From Paenibacillus sp. USDA918EY (lineage in GTDB: Bacteria; Bacillota; Bacilli; Paenibacillales; Paenibacillaceae): 57,357 bases of DNA. Both the position numbers and the translations under genes were made by a program. The notes below the pieces were generated by a model. It saw nothing but the letters and a program-made list of their open reading frames with translations, ran no database searches and was not told the origin of the DNA. The stretch is from NCBI RefSeq assembly GCF_009870825.1, contig NZ_WTWY01000010.1:164941-222297 (forward strand), written 5' to 3'. Below are positions 8,165 through 16,831 of this stretch, one piece after another. Numbering within the stretch: position 1 is the stretch's first letter; each line of letters begins with the position of its first letter.

Positions 8165-9373
8165 TTAACTAAATTGTTCGCTCTGCGTGTTCACCTGCTT
8201 CTCCGCCGTCCGGAACGAATGCCGTAACAAGAAGAAACCGATAAATCCGCAGATCGTGCCCCCGCAACAAATCCGGTACAATACGGAGGCGTCCAGATTC
8301 TCGAACATCCAGCCGCCGAGTATACCTGCGACGATGCCGGATACGCCTCCCCATGTCAGACCGTAAACAGCCTGCCCGCTGGAGCGATATTCGCCGGGCA
8401 CAAGATGCGACGTAAGCTGGGTGCCAATGTAGTAATAACCTCCGAATGTGATGGAATGCAGCAATTGGATGAATATCACCTGTATGGCCGAAACCGCTAA
8501 GGACATCAATAACCAGCGCGCTGAAAAGAGCAGGCAGATGACGGTCAACCAGGTCAGCATTGTACGCGAATTTTTCTTCAAATACCGATCCAGCAATAAA
8601 AATACGGGTACTTCCAAAATGGCCGTGGCAAAGGCAGACCAACCGACAACCGTGTCCGATCCGCCCAAGCCCTTGATGTAAATACTGAGAAAGGTCGAAT
8701 TGATCGAATTGGGGATCGATATGAGCACGCCCAAACAAACGAAGATCAAAAAATACTTGTTTCGAAACACCATGAAATAGCCTTTGTTGGTAAACTTCTC
8801 GGTCTGTGCTCTTTCATTGCCGCTTGGCATTAGGAAGGTAAAGAAAATGGCGAATAACAGCATCGCATCGAATACGATCCAGAGCTGGCTTATTCCCAGC
8901 CAACCGATGACCGGGCCGACTGCGACCGCAATGAGCGCCCACCCCAACGACCCCCACGCACGAAACTCTCCAAACTTCCGGTTCGTTCCTTCGATGACGT
9001 TCAGGATCAAGCTGTTGCTTTGCGTGAACAGCGGGCTCTGAAACATGAAATAAACCAGCATCAGACTATAAATCAATGTGTAGGATTCCGTCATAAATAC
9101 GAATTGCATGCATGTGAAATTACCGATCAGGCAAATAATGAGAATGCGCTTGTTATTGCGAAACCGGTCTGCAAAATACGCCCAGAATGGATTAGCGACC
9201 AGCCCGATGAGCGGACCGCCGGCTACCAGAAGCCCGATTTGCACATTGGAAAACCCGGTATCCTTCAAATATAACGCGAAAAACGTGCTATAAATGGCTA
9301 AGGCCCCATAAAGCACAAAGTTGAACACCTTCAGCATGCCAAGCATATTCCGGCTAATCGTTCGATCCGACAT
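8165..9373 (-). CDS. MFS sugar/nucleoside carrier (MFS_1-like)
   Basis: A 402-residue 12-helix carrier. The N-terminus FNFVLYGALAIYSTFFALYL and the SNVQIGLLVAGGPLIG segment resemble the MFS_1-like/LacY-NHS group that takes up oligosaccharides or nucleosides by proton symport. AAGGA precedes the ATG by six bases. It starts 14 bp after the Gfo/Idh gene and is the last gene of the minus-strand carbohydrate locus, so it probably imports a related sugar or cyclitol. A truncated copy of its 3' end sits at 6741. Confidence 0.85.
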   Translation of the reverse strand: MSDRTISRNMLGMLKVFNFVLYGALAIYSTFFALYLKDTGFSNVQIGLLVAGGPLIGLVANPFWAYFADRFRNNKRILIICLIGNFTCMQFVFMTESYTLIYSLMLVYFMFQSPLFTQSNSLILNVIEGTNRKFGEFRAWGSLGWALIAVAVGPVIGWLGISQLWIVFDAMLLFAIFFTFLMPSGNERAQTEKFTNKGYFMVFRNKYFLIFVCLGVLISIPNSINSTFLSIYIKGLGGSDTVVGWSAFATAILEVPVFLLLDRYLKKNSRTMLTWLTVICLLFSARWLLMSLAVSAIQVIFIQLLHSITFGGYYYIGTQLTSHLVPGEYRSSGQAVYGLTWGGVSGIVAGILGGWMFENLDASVLYRICCGGTICGFIGFFLLRHSFRTAEKQVNTQSEQFS

Positions 9374-9387
9374 GATTCCTTCATCCC

Positions 9388-10515
9388 TTACAATTTGACA
9401 TTGGTCGACGCGGAATGCGTGATGATCTCATCAAGGGTTACTTCGCGTCCCAGCCGGTCGGACAGGTACACGCCTTCGCTGATCAGCATGGTTTGCAGCG
9501 CAATTTCTGCTGTTGGCAGGAGGGGAACTCTTCCCTGCAAGGCTGCGATCCAATGATGTTGCGAAGAACGGTAAGCGTCATAATCCGCCTTGAGCCGGCT
9601 CCAGCGAAGCTCCATGTCGTCCAGGTTCACGCTGCTGTCCAGGTCCATGTCCGCCACGGTCGTATGAAAGCTCAGTCCACTGTTCTGAGATGTGGAAGAA
9701 TACGAAGGGAGCCGAATTCCGCCTTTGCTGCCTACGAGGCTGGACCCTTCAAAACCTCCCATATGTATCGACCACGCCTCGATGAGATCAAGCGTTACCC
9801 CGCCTTCGAACCGGATAAATCCAAGACCCAGCTCTTCGACGTCGAACCCGGATTCCGCTCTTCTCGCCGCATCCATATCCATTTCTTGATAGACTTTGCC
9901 GGATACGCTTTTTACCTTCGGCAAATCCAACAGATATAACATTTGGGCTATGTGATAAACCCCCATATCGAGCAAGGCGCCCCCTGCCGCGGTTTCCTTC
10001 CGGTTGAAAAATTTGGTGCCATAACCATCGACGAACGGACGTCCTCTGCGCCGAAATCCCGTGGATCGGGCATGATAAAGCTTGCCCAAGCTCCCCTCTT
10101 CGATCAGCGCTTTGGCGGCTTTCGTCTCTTTTCGATACAACGTGTTCAATTGGATATGAAGCATTTTATTGCACGTTCTGGCCGTTTCCAGCATCGAATT
10201 GCCGTCAACATAGGTCCCGGCGATCGGTTTCTCGCAATAGACATGTTTCCCTGCCTCAAGCGCTTCATTGGTTACAGGCGCATGGAAGTTGTTATGGAGG
10301 CAAACATCGACCGCATCGATGTCCGTGCGTTTCAGCATCTCCCTAAAATCGGTGTAAACATCCTTGATCTGAAATTCGCCGGCCACTTGTCGAGCCGCTT
10401 CTTCATTAATATCGCAGACAGCCACAACCTCGGCATCCGCGATATCCGCATAGTTTTTCAGATGCGTGATGCCGATTAATCCGACACCGACAATGCCGAT
10501 TCGAATTTTCCCCAT
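9388..10515 (-). CDS. Gfo/Idh/MocA family NAD(P)-dependent oxidoreductase
   Basis: A 375-residue protein with an N-terminal Rossmann fold (GIVGVGLIGITHLKNY; VVAVCDINEEAA), the diagnostic CEKPIAG near residue 100, and the C-terminal alpha/beta domain. The family oxidises or reduces sugars and cyclitols. The chosen ATG has AAGGAG ten bases upstream; a longer frame of 17 residues lacks a ribosome site. Together with the TIM-barrel isomerase upstream and the MFS carrier downstream it suggests inositol- or keto-sugar-type catabolism. The substrate is not identifiable. Confidence 0.88.
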   Translation of the reverse strand: MGKIRIGIVGVGLIGITHLKNYADIADAEVVAVCDINEEAARQVAGEFQIKDVYTDFREMLKRTDIDAVDVCLHNNFHAPVTNEALEAGKHVYCEKPIAGTYVDGNSMLETARTCNKMLHIQLNTLYRKETKAAKALIEEGSLGKLYHARSTGFRRRGRPFVDGYGTKFFNRKETAAGGALLDMGVYHIAQMLYLLDLPKVKSVSGKVYQEMDMDAARRAESGFDVEELGLGFIRFEGGVTLDLIEAWSIHMGGFEGSSLVGSKGGIRLPSYSSTSQNSGLSFHTTVADMDLDSSVNLDDMELRWSRLKADYDAYRSSQHHWIAALQGRVPLLPTAEIALQTMLISEGVYLSDRLGREVTLDEIITHSASTNVKL

Positions 10516-10765
10516 TGCTATTCGCTCCTTTAAGCGCAAATTTTCCGAAAGCTGATCTTGGCTCAACTGAAATAAGTTCTTGACATCGTGCGAGGTGACC
10601 GCTGTGGTTACGGATCGTTCTTCCGATCGCTGTTGTCTCCGAATTTCTTGATCTTATGTTTCAAAAAGGTAGAAATTCGAAGACAAAGGCGTATGCTTCC
10701 GAAGTAACTTTCCTGCGGAAAGTTTTTAGGCGAATGCTACCGCTTCTTCAGATCGATTCCGTTAC

Positions 10766-10807
10766 ATAAAATGAAATAAAGTGAGTGGTTTCTTTATTTC
10801 ATTTTAT
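10766..10807. promoter_or_regulatory. Long perfect inverted repeat between the isomerase and dehydrogenase genes
   Basis: Arms ATAAAATGAAATAAAG and CTTTATTTCATTTTAT are perfectly complementary over 16 bp around a 10-bp spacer. It lies 65 bp after the isomerase stop and 250 bp before the dehydrogenase start. No T run follows on either strand, so it is either an AT-rich bidirectional stem-loop or an operator for a dimeric regulator. Confidence 0.55.
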
Positions 10808-10871
10808 ACACCTCCGCTACTTCCTCTTTTTGTCAAACACTATTTGCGTTGTTGAGCCTTATTCATACCTG

Positions 10872-11687
10872 TTACTTTACCTTCGACAATACCTTTTTCA
10901 TGCCGGCAAGAGCCCACTCCACCTCCACGTATTGATTATCCGGCGCATTATGTTCAATGGCCCAATAGTCTTTAAATCCGCTGTCATGCAGCGTCTGCGC
11001 AATTCGAATCGCCCGGTCCTCCGCGGCCAGCGTATTGCCTCCAAAATGGACATGGCAGGCCCACGGCGCGATGATCGAGTCTCCAAGTTCAGGATCAACC
11101 TTCCAGCGGTCTACATGCAGCAGAACACCGAAATTCGGATGGTTCACGGCCTCTGCGATCTGCTTCAGAAAATGAGGATTGAGCGACGGCCCCATATGAT
11201 TCTCCGGGCCAACTTTACTGCCAAAATCAGCAGCGATCCGGCAATACTCCTGATATCTTTGTACGATATGCTCAAATTGTTCCTGACTCATATCGAAGAA
11301 ATCACCATGGGGATCATTCGAATACGAGCCGCCTGTGTCGATTCGCACCGTCTGAGCACCCAGTATTTCCGCCGCGCGCAAATGCTTTAACGCATTTTGA
11401 TATTGCAGTTCGCGTCTCTCTTTGTCCTGATCCCATAAGGAAGCCGTATCAACGGCTAAGTTCACGACGGTCATTTCTTTCTCATCCAAGGCTTCGCGGA
11501 TTTTGCGAAGATAATCGTCATCCGCCAATTCCCATACGGGTCCGCTTTTATCGACAAAGAAACCGTTATACAGATCGACGACGTTCAGACCATAACGGTA
11601 TTTTACCGTTTCCAGGTAGCCAAAAACGTCCATTTTACCTTGTACAAACGTGTTTTGAAACGAATATCCTCCAATCGATATCTTCAC
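10872..11687 (-). CDS. Sugar-phosphate isomerase/epimerase-like TIM-barrel protein
   Basis: A 271-residue protein of the AP-endonuclease-2-like TIM-barrel family (xylose-isomerase-like, IolE/IolI type). It shows the family's metal-ligand regions: VNLAVDT, TVRIDTGG, VGPENHMG, LLHVDRW and CHVHFGG, ending with WAIEHNAP. Such enzymes isomerise or epimerise keto-sugars or inosose using a divalent metal. It follows the binding-protein gene by six bases, so it is cotranscribed with the transporter. Confidence 0.85.
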   Translation of the reverse strand: MKISIGGYSFQNTFVQGKMDVFGYLETVKYRYGLNVVDLYNGFFVDKSGPVWELADDDYLRKIREALDEKEMTVVNLAVDTASLWDQDKERRELQYQNALKHLRAAEILGAQTVRIDTGGSYSNDPHGDFFDMSQEQFEHIVQRYQEYCRIAADFGSKVGPENHMGPSLNPHFLKQIAEAVNHPNFGVLLHVDRWKVDPELGDSIIAPWACHVHFGGNTLAAEDRAIRIAQTLHDSGFKDYWAIEHNAPDNQYVEVEWALAGMKKVLSKVK

Positions 11688-11693
11688 CCTAGC

Positions 11694-13229
11694 TCAACTC
11701 CCTGTCTTATTGTTTTTTTTCGCCCATTCATCTAATTGCCTCTGCTTCTCTGCGATCACCTTGTCAATGCCGGCGGCGCGAAGGGCAGCATTGAATTTAG
11801 GCAAATTGACTTCCGGATCCAGGGCACCATTCTCCAGACCGCTTTGGAATTGACGAACGACGTTTGTAATCGCTGCCAATTCCGTTTTCACCGGCGACGG
11901 GTTGTAGGTGAAACCGAGGGCGGCGGATTTTTTGGATTCCCGATTGTATCGATCCATCTCCTCCCACAGATCAGGATTGTCTGTGACCCAAGTATGGGAG
12001 AGAAGCTGATTGCCAAACATCCATCCTTGGCGCATGTTGTAACCGCTGTTCGTCGCATTGACGCCAGGCGGGAAATCGATTTGCTTTTCGCCGACCTTCA
12101 CGTAGTGCTTGCCCTCAATCCCCCAGTCGATCAGGTTGATCAGATCCCGATCCGAATTCAGCAGGTTCAAGAACATCATCGCGCGTTCCGGATCTTTGGA
12201 ATTGGCCGGAATGCCGAGCATAATCGCCGTAATATTGGTTGTGCTCGTGATTTGCTGGCCCAGATTAATCATCTCAAGCTTCGTACTCACACGTTGTTCC
12301 GTCTGCGCCAGCGCACCCGGCTTGCCTTTTTGAATGACTCCGAAACCGACGTTTGCCTTGATTAAATCGACCGCTGTTTCCTTGCTCGTCGCCGCGTCTT
12401 TGCTGATATATCCCGCTTCATACCAACGCCGGGCCGTTTTTACCAGCTTCTCGTACTCCGGCGTTTCGAATAAATTCACGACCTTGAGTTCATCCAGATT
12501 ATCCAACACGCCAATGTAGTCCCCCAGAATGTCCCAGCTATTTTCCAGAACACGATCCACGATCGATGCCGAGGCGCCTGGTTTGCCTAGCGGCGTAATA
12601 TTGGGCTCGTTTTTGTGAATGGTCTCCAGAATCGGGTCCAAATCGTCCAGCGTCTTCACTTTACTTGCATCGAGATGATATTTATCAAGCAGATCCTTGC
12701 GCATCATCACGGTGGTATTCGAGGCAAAATCCCGGATGCTTGGAATGGCATAGATTTTGCCGTCAACTTTGGTAGCTTCGAGGATTTCCGGCTGGAAGGC
12801 TTTCGTGATGTCTTGGCCATGCTTTTGAAGCAGATCGTCCAGCGGCAGCAGCTGCCCTTGCGCGACTTGCCTTGAAAAATCCGTGCCTCCCGTCACGATT
12901 AAATCGACTTGTTCATTTCCGGTGAGCATGAGAATGGTTTGCTGATCCCAGGCTGCCGGTTCGATTCGTTCCAGTTTCACGGTCGCATTGATTTTTTCGA
13001 GCGTAATTTTGCTCATCTCTTGTTCAACGAGTTCCAAATCCTTCTGAGCCGGTCCATAAAAAACAAGCTTTACCTCATATGGCGGCAGCTTCCCCTCACC
13101 GGTTTCGGTCGTTCCCTCCTCTCCCGCAACCGCATCCTTCGTATTCGTGTTCGACTCTTTGCCGCAACCTGCCAGCAGCAAACTGAGCAATGTCATGATC
13201 AATAACATCTTACCTGCCCTGTTACGCAT
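11694..13229 (-). CDS. Extracellular sugar-binding lipoprotein of a CUT1 ABC transporter (LplA/YtcQ-like)
   Basis: A 511-residue lipoprotein: hydrophobic signal peptide ending LLLAGC, then a family-1-type binding domain with a VTGGTDFSR segment and Trp/Tyr-rich C-terminal part. The large size and permease type match LplA/YtcQ proteins of Paenibacillaceae. The ATG after GGGAGGGG is chosen; an upstream ATG in frame lacks a ribosome site. It delivers an oligo- or monosaccharide to the two permeases upstream. No ATPase gene is present, so a shared MsmX-like ATPase would energise it. Confidence 0.88.
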   Translation of the reverse strand: MRNRAGKMLLIMTLLSLLLAGCGKESNTNTKDAVAGEEGTTETGEGKLPPYEVKLVFYGPAQKDLELVEQEMSKITLEKINATVKLERIEPAAWDQQTILMLTGNEQVDLIVTGGTDFSRQVAQGQLLPLDDLLQKHGQDITKAFQPEILEATKVDGKIYAIPSIRDFASNTTVMMRKDLLDKYHLDASKVKTLDDLDPILETIHKNEPNITPLGKPGASASIVDRVLENSWDILGDYIGVLDNLDELKVVNLFETPEYEKLVKTARRWYEAGYISKDAATSKETAVDLIKANVGFGVIQKGKPGALAQTEQRVSTKLEMINLGQQITSTTNITAIMLGIPANSKDPERAMMFLNLLNSDRDLINLIDWGIEGKHYVKVGEKQIDFPPGVNATNSGYNMRQGWMFGNQLLSHTWVTDNPDLWEEMDRYNRESKKSAALGFTYNPSPVKTELAAITNVVRQFQSGLENGALDPEVNLPKFNAALRAAGIDKVIAEKQRQLDEWAKKNNKTGS

Positions 13230-13282
13230 ATATGCCCCTCCCATTGTAATCATTTCAGATCCATGATAGACGGATGACTGCT

Positions 13283-14167
13283 TTAGCCTTTGACTGCACC
13301 AACGGTAAGTCCCTTGGCAAAATATTTTTGAAAGAACGGGTAGGTCACCAGAATGGGGATCACGCCGATGGCGGCAATCGCCATTTTCAAACCATGATTA
13401 GGAATGTCATCGGCCGCGACCATGTCTTCCACAAAATTCGTGTTGCTGGCCAAATATTGCGCATTTAACAGAATCGTATTGAGCAGCACTTGGATGCTGT
13501 ACAGCTTGCTGTCCGTGATATAGATGAGCCCGTTGAACCAGTCATTCCAGTAATTGATCAATTGGAACAAGCCAACCGCGCCCAATACGGGAGTAGACAA
13601 TGGAAGAACGATTCGGGCAAATATTTTGAATTCGCTCGCACCATCCATATAAGCGGACTCGATCACCTCGTTCGGAATATTCATGGTGAAAAAGGTCCGG
13701 ATCAGAATCACAAAGAATGCGCTTACAAGCAATCCGGGAATCAGGAGGGCAAACAGCGTATTTTTGATGTGGAACACGTTCGTATACATTAAGTAGGTTG
13801 GAACAAGCCCCCCATTAAAAAGCATCGTGAAAAAGATGAAGAAAGAAACTGCATTCCGCAGCGGCATGTCTCTTCTTGAGATCGGATAAGCCAATAACGT
13901 CATCACGATCAAACTGGTCACGGTCCCGACGACGGTTATGAAAACCGATATTCCATAGGCCCGGATCAGCATAGCCGGTTCCTTCAATAAATAACGGTAG
14001 CTCTCCAGGCTGAATTCCGTCGGGAACAACGTGTAGCCGTTCCGGATAATCGAAGCCTCGCTCGAAACGGAGGATGCGACAAGCAGGATGAAAGGAATCA
14101 GGCAAAGGGATGAGATGGCAATAAAGACGATGTTAATAACCCACTGCTCCGTTTTCCTGGGCATCAT
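13283..14167 (-). CDS. CUT1 ABC transporter permease (LplC/YtcP-like)
   Basis: A 294-residue, six-helix permease with the cytoplasmic EAA loop (EVIESAYMDGASEFKIF...LPLSTP) that contacts the ATPase, and a C-terminal KG-x-x-x-GAVKG typical of LplC/YtcP proteins. AAGGAGTG precedes the ATG. It pairs with the permease just upstream to form the membrane channel for the lipoprotein's sugar. Confidence 0.9.
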   Translation of the reverse strand: MMPRKTEQWVINIVFIAISSLCLIPFILLVASSVSSEASIIRNGYTLFPTEFSLESYRYLLKEPAMLIRAYGISVFITVVGTVTSLIVMTLLAYPISRRDMPLRNAVSFFIFFTMLFNGGLVPTYLMYTNVFHIKNTLFALLIPGLLVSAFFVILIRTFFTMNIPNEVIESAYMDGASEFKIFARIVLPLSTPVLGAVGLFQLINYWNDWFNGLIYITDSKLYSIQVLLNTILLNAQYLASNTNFVEDMVAADDIPNHGLKMAIAAIGVIPILVTYPFFQKYFAKGLTVGAVKG

Positions 14168-14184
14168 GTGATCTCACTCCTTTT

Positions 14185-15117
14185 TTAGAACAGTGAATTG
14201 TCGGGGTTGATTTTTTTAACGACATAGTTAGAAATGAGAATGATCATAAACCCAACGATGGACTGGTATACCCCTGCAGCTGACGACATGCCGATGTCTC
14301 CGTTTTTGATCAGGGCCCGGTATACGTAAGTATCGATCACATTGGTGGTGGGCATCAGGACGCCCGAGTCAAGCGGGACCTGATAGAATAGGCCAAAATC
14401 GGAATAAAAAATACGGCCGATCTGGAGCAGGGTCATGATCATAATGACAGGCGTGATGAGAGGAATGGTGATTTTGAAAATTTGCTGCAGTTTATTGGCG
14501 CCATCTAGCGTTGCTGCCTCATAGTACTCGTGATCAATACCGACGACGGCGGCAAAGTAAACGATACTCAGATACCCTGCCGTACTCCATATTTTGACCA
14601 GGGTTAAAATGTAGGGCCAATACTTGGGGTCGTTGTACCACATGACGCCGTCCCGTCCCAGGAGCGGGAGAATCGTATTGTTGATAAGTCCCGTTTCCAT
14701 ACTGAGCAGCGAATAAACAAGGTAACCGATAATAACGGAAGATATTAAATACGGAAGCAATATGATGCTTTGATACAGCCGGGGTAAGAAACGATTTTTC
14801 AATTCGTACAATAATACGGCAAGTGCCACGGCGACAACCAGATTCAGGGCAATAAACACCAGGTTGTACAAAATGGTATTCCTCGTAATAATGTAAGCGT
14901 CCTCTGTTTTGAACAAATACTCAAAGTTTTTGAGCCCGACCCAATCGCTGTTCAAAATCCCCTTGGCGAAGTTAACGTCCTTAAAAGCAATCACGATGCC
15001 GAACATGGGGACGTAATTGTTAATCAGCAAGTAGACGACTCCTGGGATTAGCATAAGATACAGCATTTTGTATTTCTTTAACTTCTTTAAGCTCATGCCG
15101 CTTACCCGCGAAGACAT
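14185..15117 (-). CDS. CUT1 ABC transporter permease (LplB/YteP-like)
   Basis: A 310-residue permease beginning with the KKYKMLYLMLIPGVVYLLI helix characteristic of LplB/YteP proteins and carrying the EAA motif EYYEAATLDGANKLQQIFKI. AAAGGAGG sits 10 bases before the chosen ATG. First transporter gene after the two-component pair, 17 bp before the second permease. Confidence 0.9.
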   Translation of the reverse strand: MSSRVSGMSLKKLKKYKMLYLMLIPGVVYLLINNYVPMFGIVIAFKDVNFAKGILNSDWVGLKNFEYLFKTEDAYIITRNTILYNLVFIALNLVVAVALAVLLYELKNRFLPRLYQSIILLPYLISSVIIGYLVYSLLSMETGLINNTILPLLGRDGVMWYNDPKYWPYILTLVKIWSTAGYLSIVYFAAVVGIDHEYYEAATLDGANKLQQIFKITIPLITPVIMIMTLLQIGRIFYSDFGLFYQVPLDSGVLMPTTNVIDTYVYRALIKNGDIGMSSAAGVYQSIVGFMIILISNYVVKKINPDNSLF

Positions 15118-15220
15118 GGTGGCGATCCTCCTTTCCGTCAACGTATTGTTGTTTCATTGACTGGCTCCATTGTAGCTAAGAGCACTCCGGCCGAACCACC
15201 ACGATCCTGACGTCGTATTA

Positions 15221-16831
15221 TTACAATTCTGACCTGCGGGATTTGCGGTATTGTTGTGGATTCATTTTAACCTCCTGCTTAAAGATCTTAGAGAAATACG
15301 AAAAATTCGAGTACCCCACACACAGTGCAATTTCACTGACGGACATATGGGTTGTTACGAGCAGCTCCTTGGCCATGGAAATTCGCTCTTCCACCATAAA
15401 TTCCACAATGGACTTGCCTGTCTCTTTTTTGAACCGTCTCGACAAATAGTCCGGATGCAAATTGACATGTCGGGCAATATCCTCTCTTGAAATCGCCTGA
15501 TCCACATGCTCCCTGATAAAGGCTATAATTCGATCCATTAGCGGCTTCGTATCCTCGGCACCATAACCAAACTGAGTAGTCTGATCCAGCGCATCCTTCA
15601 CCCAGGCCTGTAGATCACTCACAGAACGTAAAGCCCGGGACAGCTGCTCCGCAGCTATCGCTTCCCCCAGAACCTCATAAGCTTGCCATTCTTTGAACTG
15701 GATAAAGGAATACAGCATTTGCAGGAATTTCTGCATAAATTGCCGCAGAACCTCCACATTCAATCCAACGACATCCTTCAGCGAGTTCAAATAACGTTCC
15801 GATTCGGAATACACGGCGTCATATGCGCCTTGCTCAAGCATTTTTAGCCAGACGTTCATTTGGATGACAGCGACGGATTGCGCGGTGTTGATGCCTTCGC
15901 TCACGAAAAAAACGTGATTATTCCGGTTCAAGTTGCTTTCCTTCAAGCAGATCAAGCGGTGATAGCGGGCCGCCATCTCATGGATCATCCCCTGCTCACC
16001 CACATAACACGAAATATCGCAGCGGAAATACCGGTTGCATGACTCGATGAAAGTTTTGCACATCCGCTCCATATCTTTCGTGTGGTCTTCGGTCCGTGTC
16101 CCTGCTGGCAGGATCGCTACATACATATCGCCGGTGATGCGTACCAACTGGCCCTGTTCCTCTCCGCGCAGAATCATATGGTCCGCGGCATTCATAAGCG
16201 CATATTCCATCAGCTTCCGGTCTTGGGTATTCAGCTTCTCCGCCCAGCGCTGAACGACAATCAAAATCGGCAGGAAGGAATCCGTCTCCCGGATGGGAAG
16301 GTTTCTGCTTTGCAGAACATCCCGTATCCGCTTCGGGCTTGCATCCCGCTGATCCAGCACATCCTGCCAGAACCGCTCCATTAAGATGGACCGATTCGTA
16401 TGCCATAGCTTGGCGTAATATTGGCTTTCTGCTTTGCTGATGTGCTGCTCCCTTTTTTCATTCACTTTCTCTACGCCTTTCAGAACGACAGCCCGCAGCT
16501 CATTCCTCTTGACGGGCTTCAGGATATAATCAAGGCTTCCCAGTTGAATCGCTTCCTTCGCATAGGCAAAGTTCGAATGGCATGTCAAAAATATGGATTC
16601 CGTTAACAGATGCCGCTCCCTCACCCAGGACAACAATTCAATCCCGCTGCCTTGGGGCATCTCAATATCACAAATCATAATGTCAATCGGATGTTCGCCA
16701 AATATCCCCATGGCCTGCTTGATATTATGGGCCACATGGACACGGGAGATCGACAGCTCTGCCCAATCCACCGCCGCTTGAACGGCCCTCACCGCATGGA
16801 TCTCGTCGTCAACGATCAGCAATTGATACAT
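15221..16831 (-). CDS. YesN-type response regulator (receiver + AraC DNA-binding domain)
   Basis: A 536-residue regulator. The receiver domain has acidic D8-D9-E10, phosphoacceptor D55 in CDIEMPQGSG and K105 in LKPVKR. A long helical middle region follows, and the C-terminal AraC pair of HTH motifs (HPDYLSRRFKKETG; YSNFSYFSKIFKQE) ends the protein. It is expected to activate the downstream transporter and enzyme genes when phosphorylated. The ATG after GGAGGG is chosen. Its start overlaps the end of the kinase gene by 23 bases, indicating translational coupling. Confidence 0.92.
   Translation of the reverse strand: MYQLLIVDDEIHAVRAVQAAVDWAELSISRVHVAHNIKQAMGIFGEHPIDIMICDIEMPQGSGIELLSWVRERHLLTESIFLTCHSNFAYAKEAIQLGSLDYILKPVKRNELRAVVLKGVEKVNEKREQHISKAESQYYAKLWHTNRSILMERFWQDVLDQRDASPKRIRDVLQSRNLPIRETDSFLPILIVVQRWAEKLNTQDRKLMEYALMNAADHMILRGEEQGQLVRITGDMYVAILPAGTRTEDHTKDMERMCKTFIESCNRYFRCDISCYVGEQGMIHEMAARYHRLICLKESNLNRNNHVFFVSEGINTAQSVAVIQMNVWLKMLEQGAYDAVYSESERYLNSLKDVVGLNVEVLRQFMQKFLQMLYSFIQFKEWQAYEVLGEAIAAEQLSRALRSVSDLQAWVKDALDQTTQFGYGAEDTKPLMDRIIAFIREHVDQAISREDIARHVNLHPDYLSRRFKKETGKSIVEFMVEERISMAKELLVTTHMSVSEIALCVGYSNFSYFSKIFKQEVKMNPQQYRKSRRSEL

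Noticed and set aside
9943..10479. Plus-strand frame opposite the Gfo/Idh gene
   Set aside because: Shadow of the dehydrogenase; no ribosome site and no recognisable motif.
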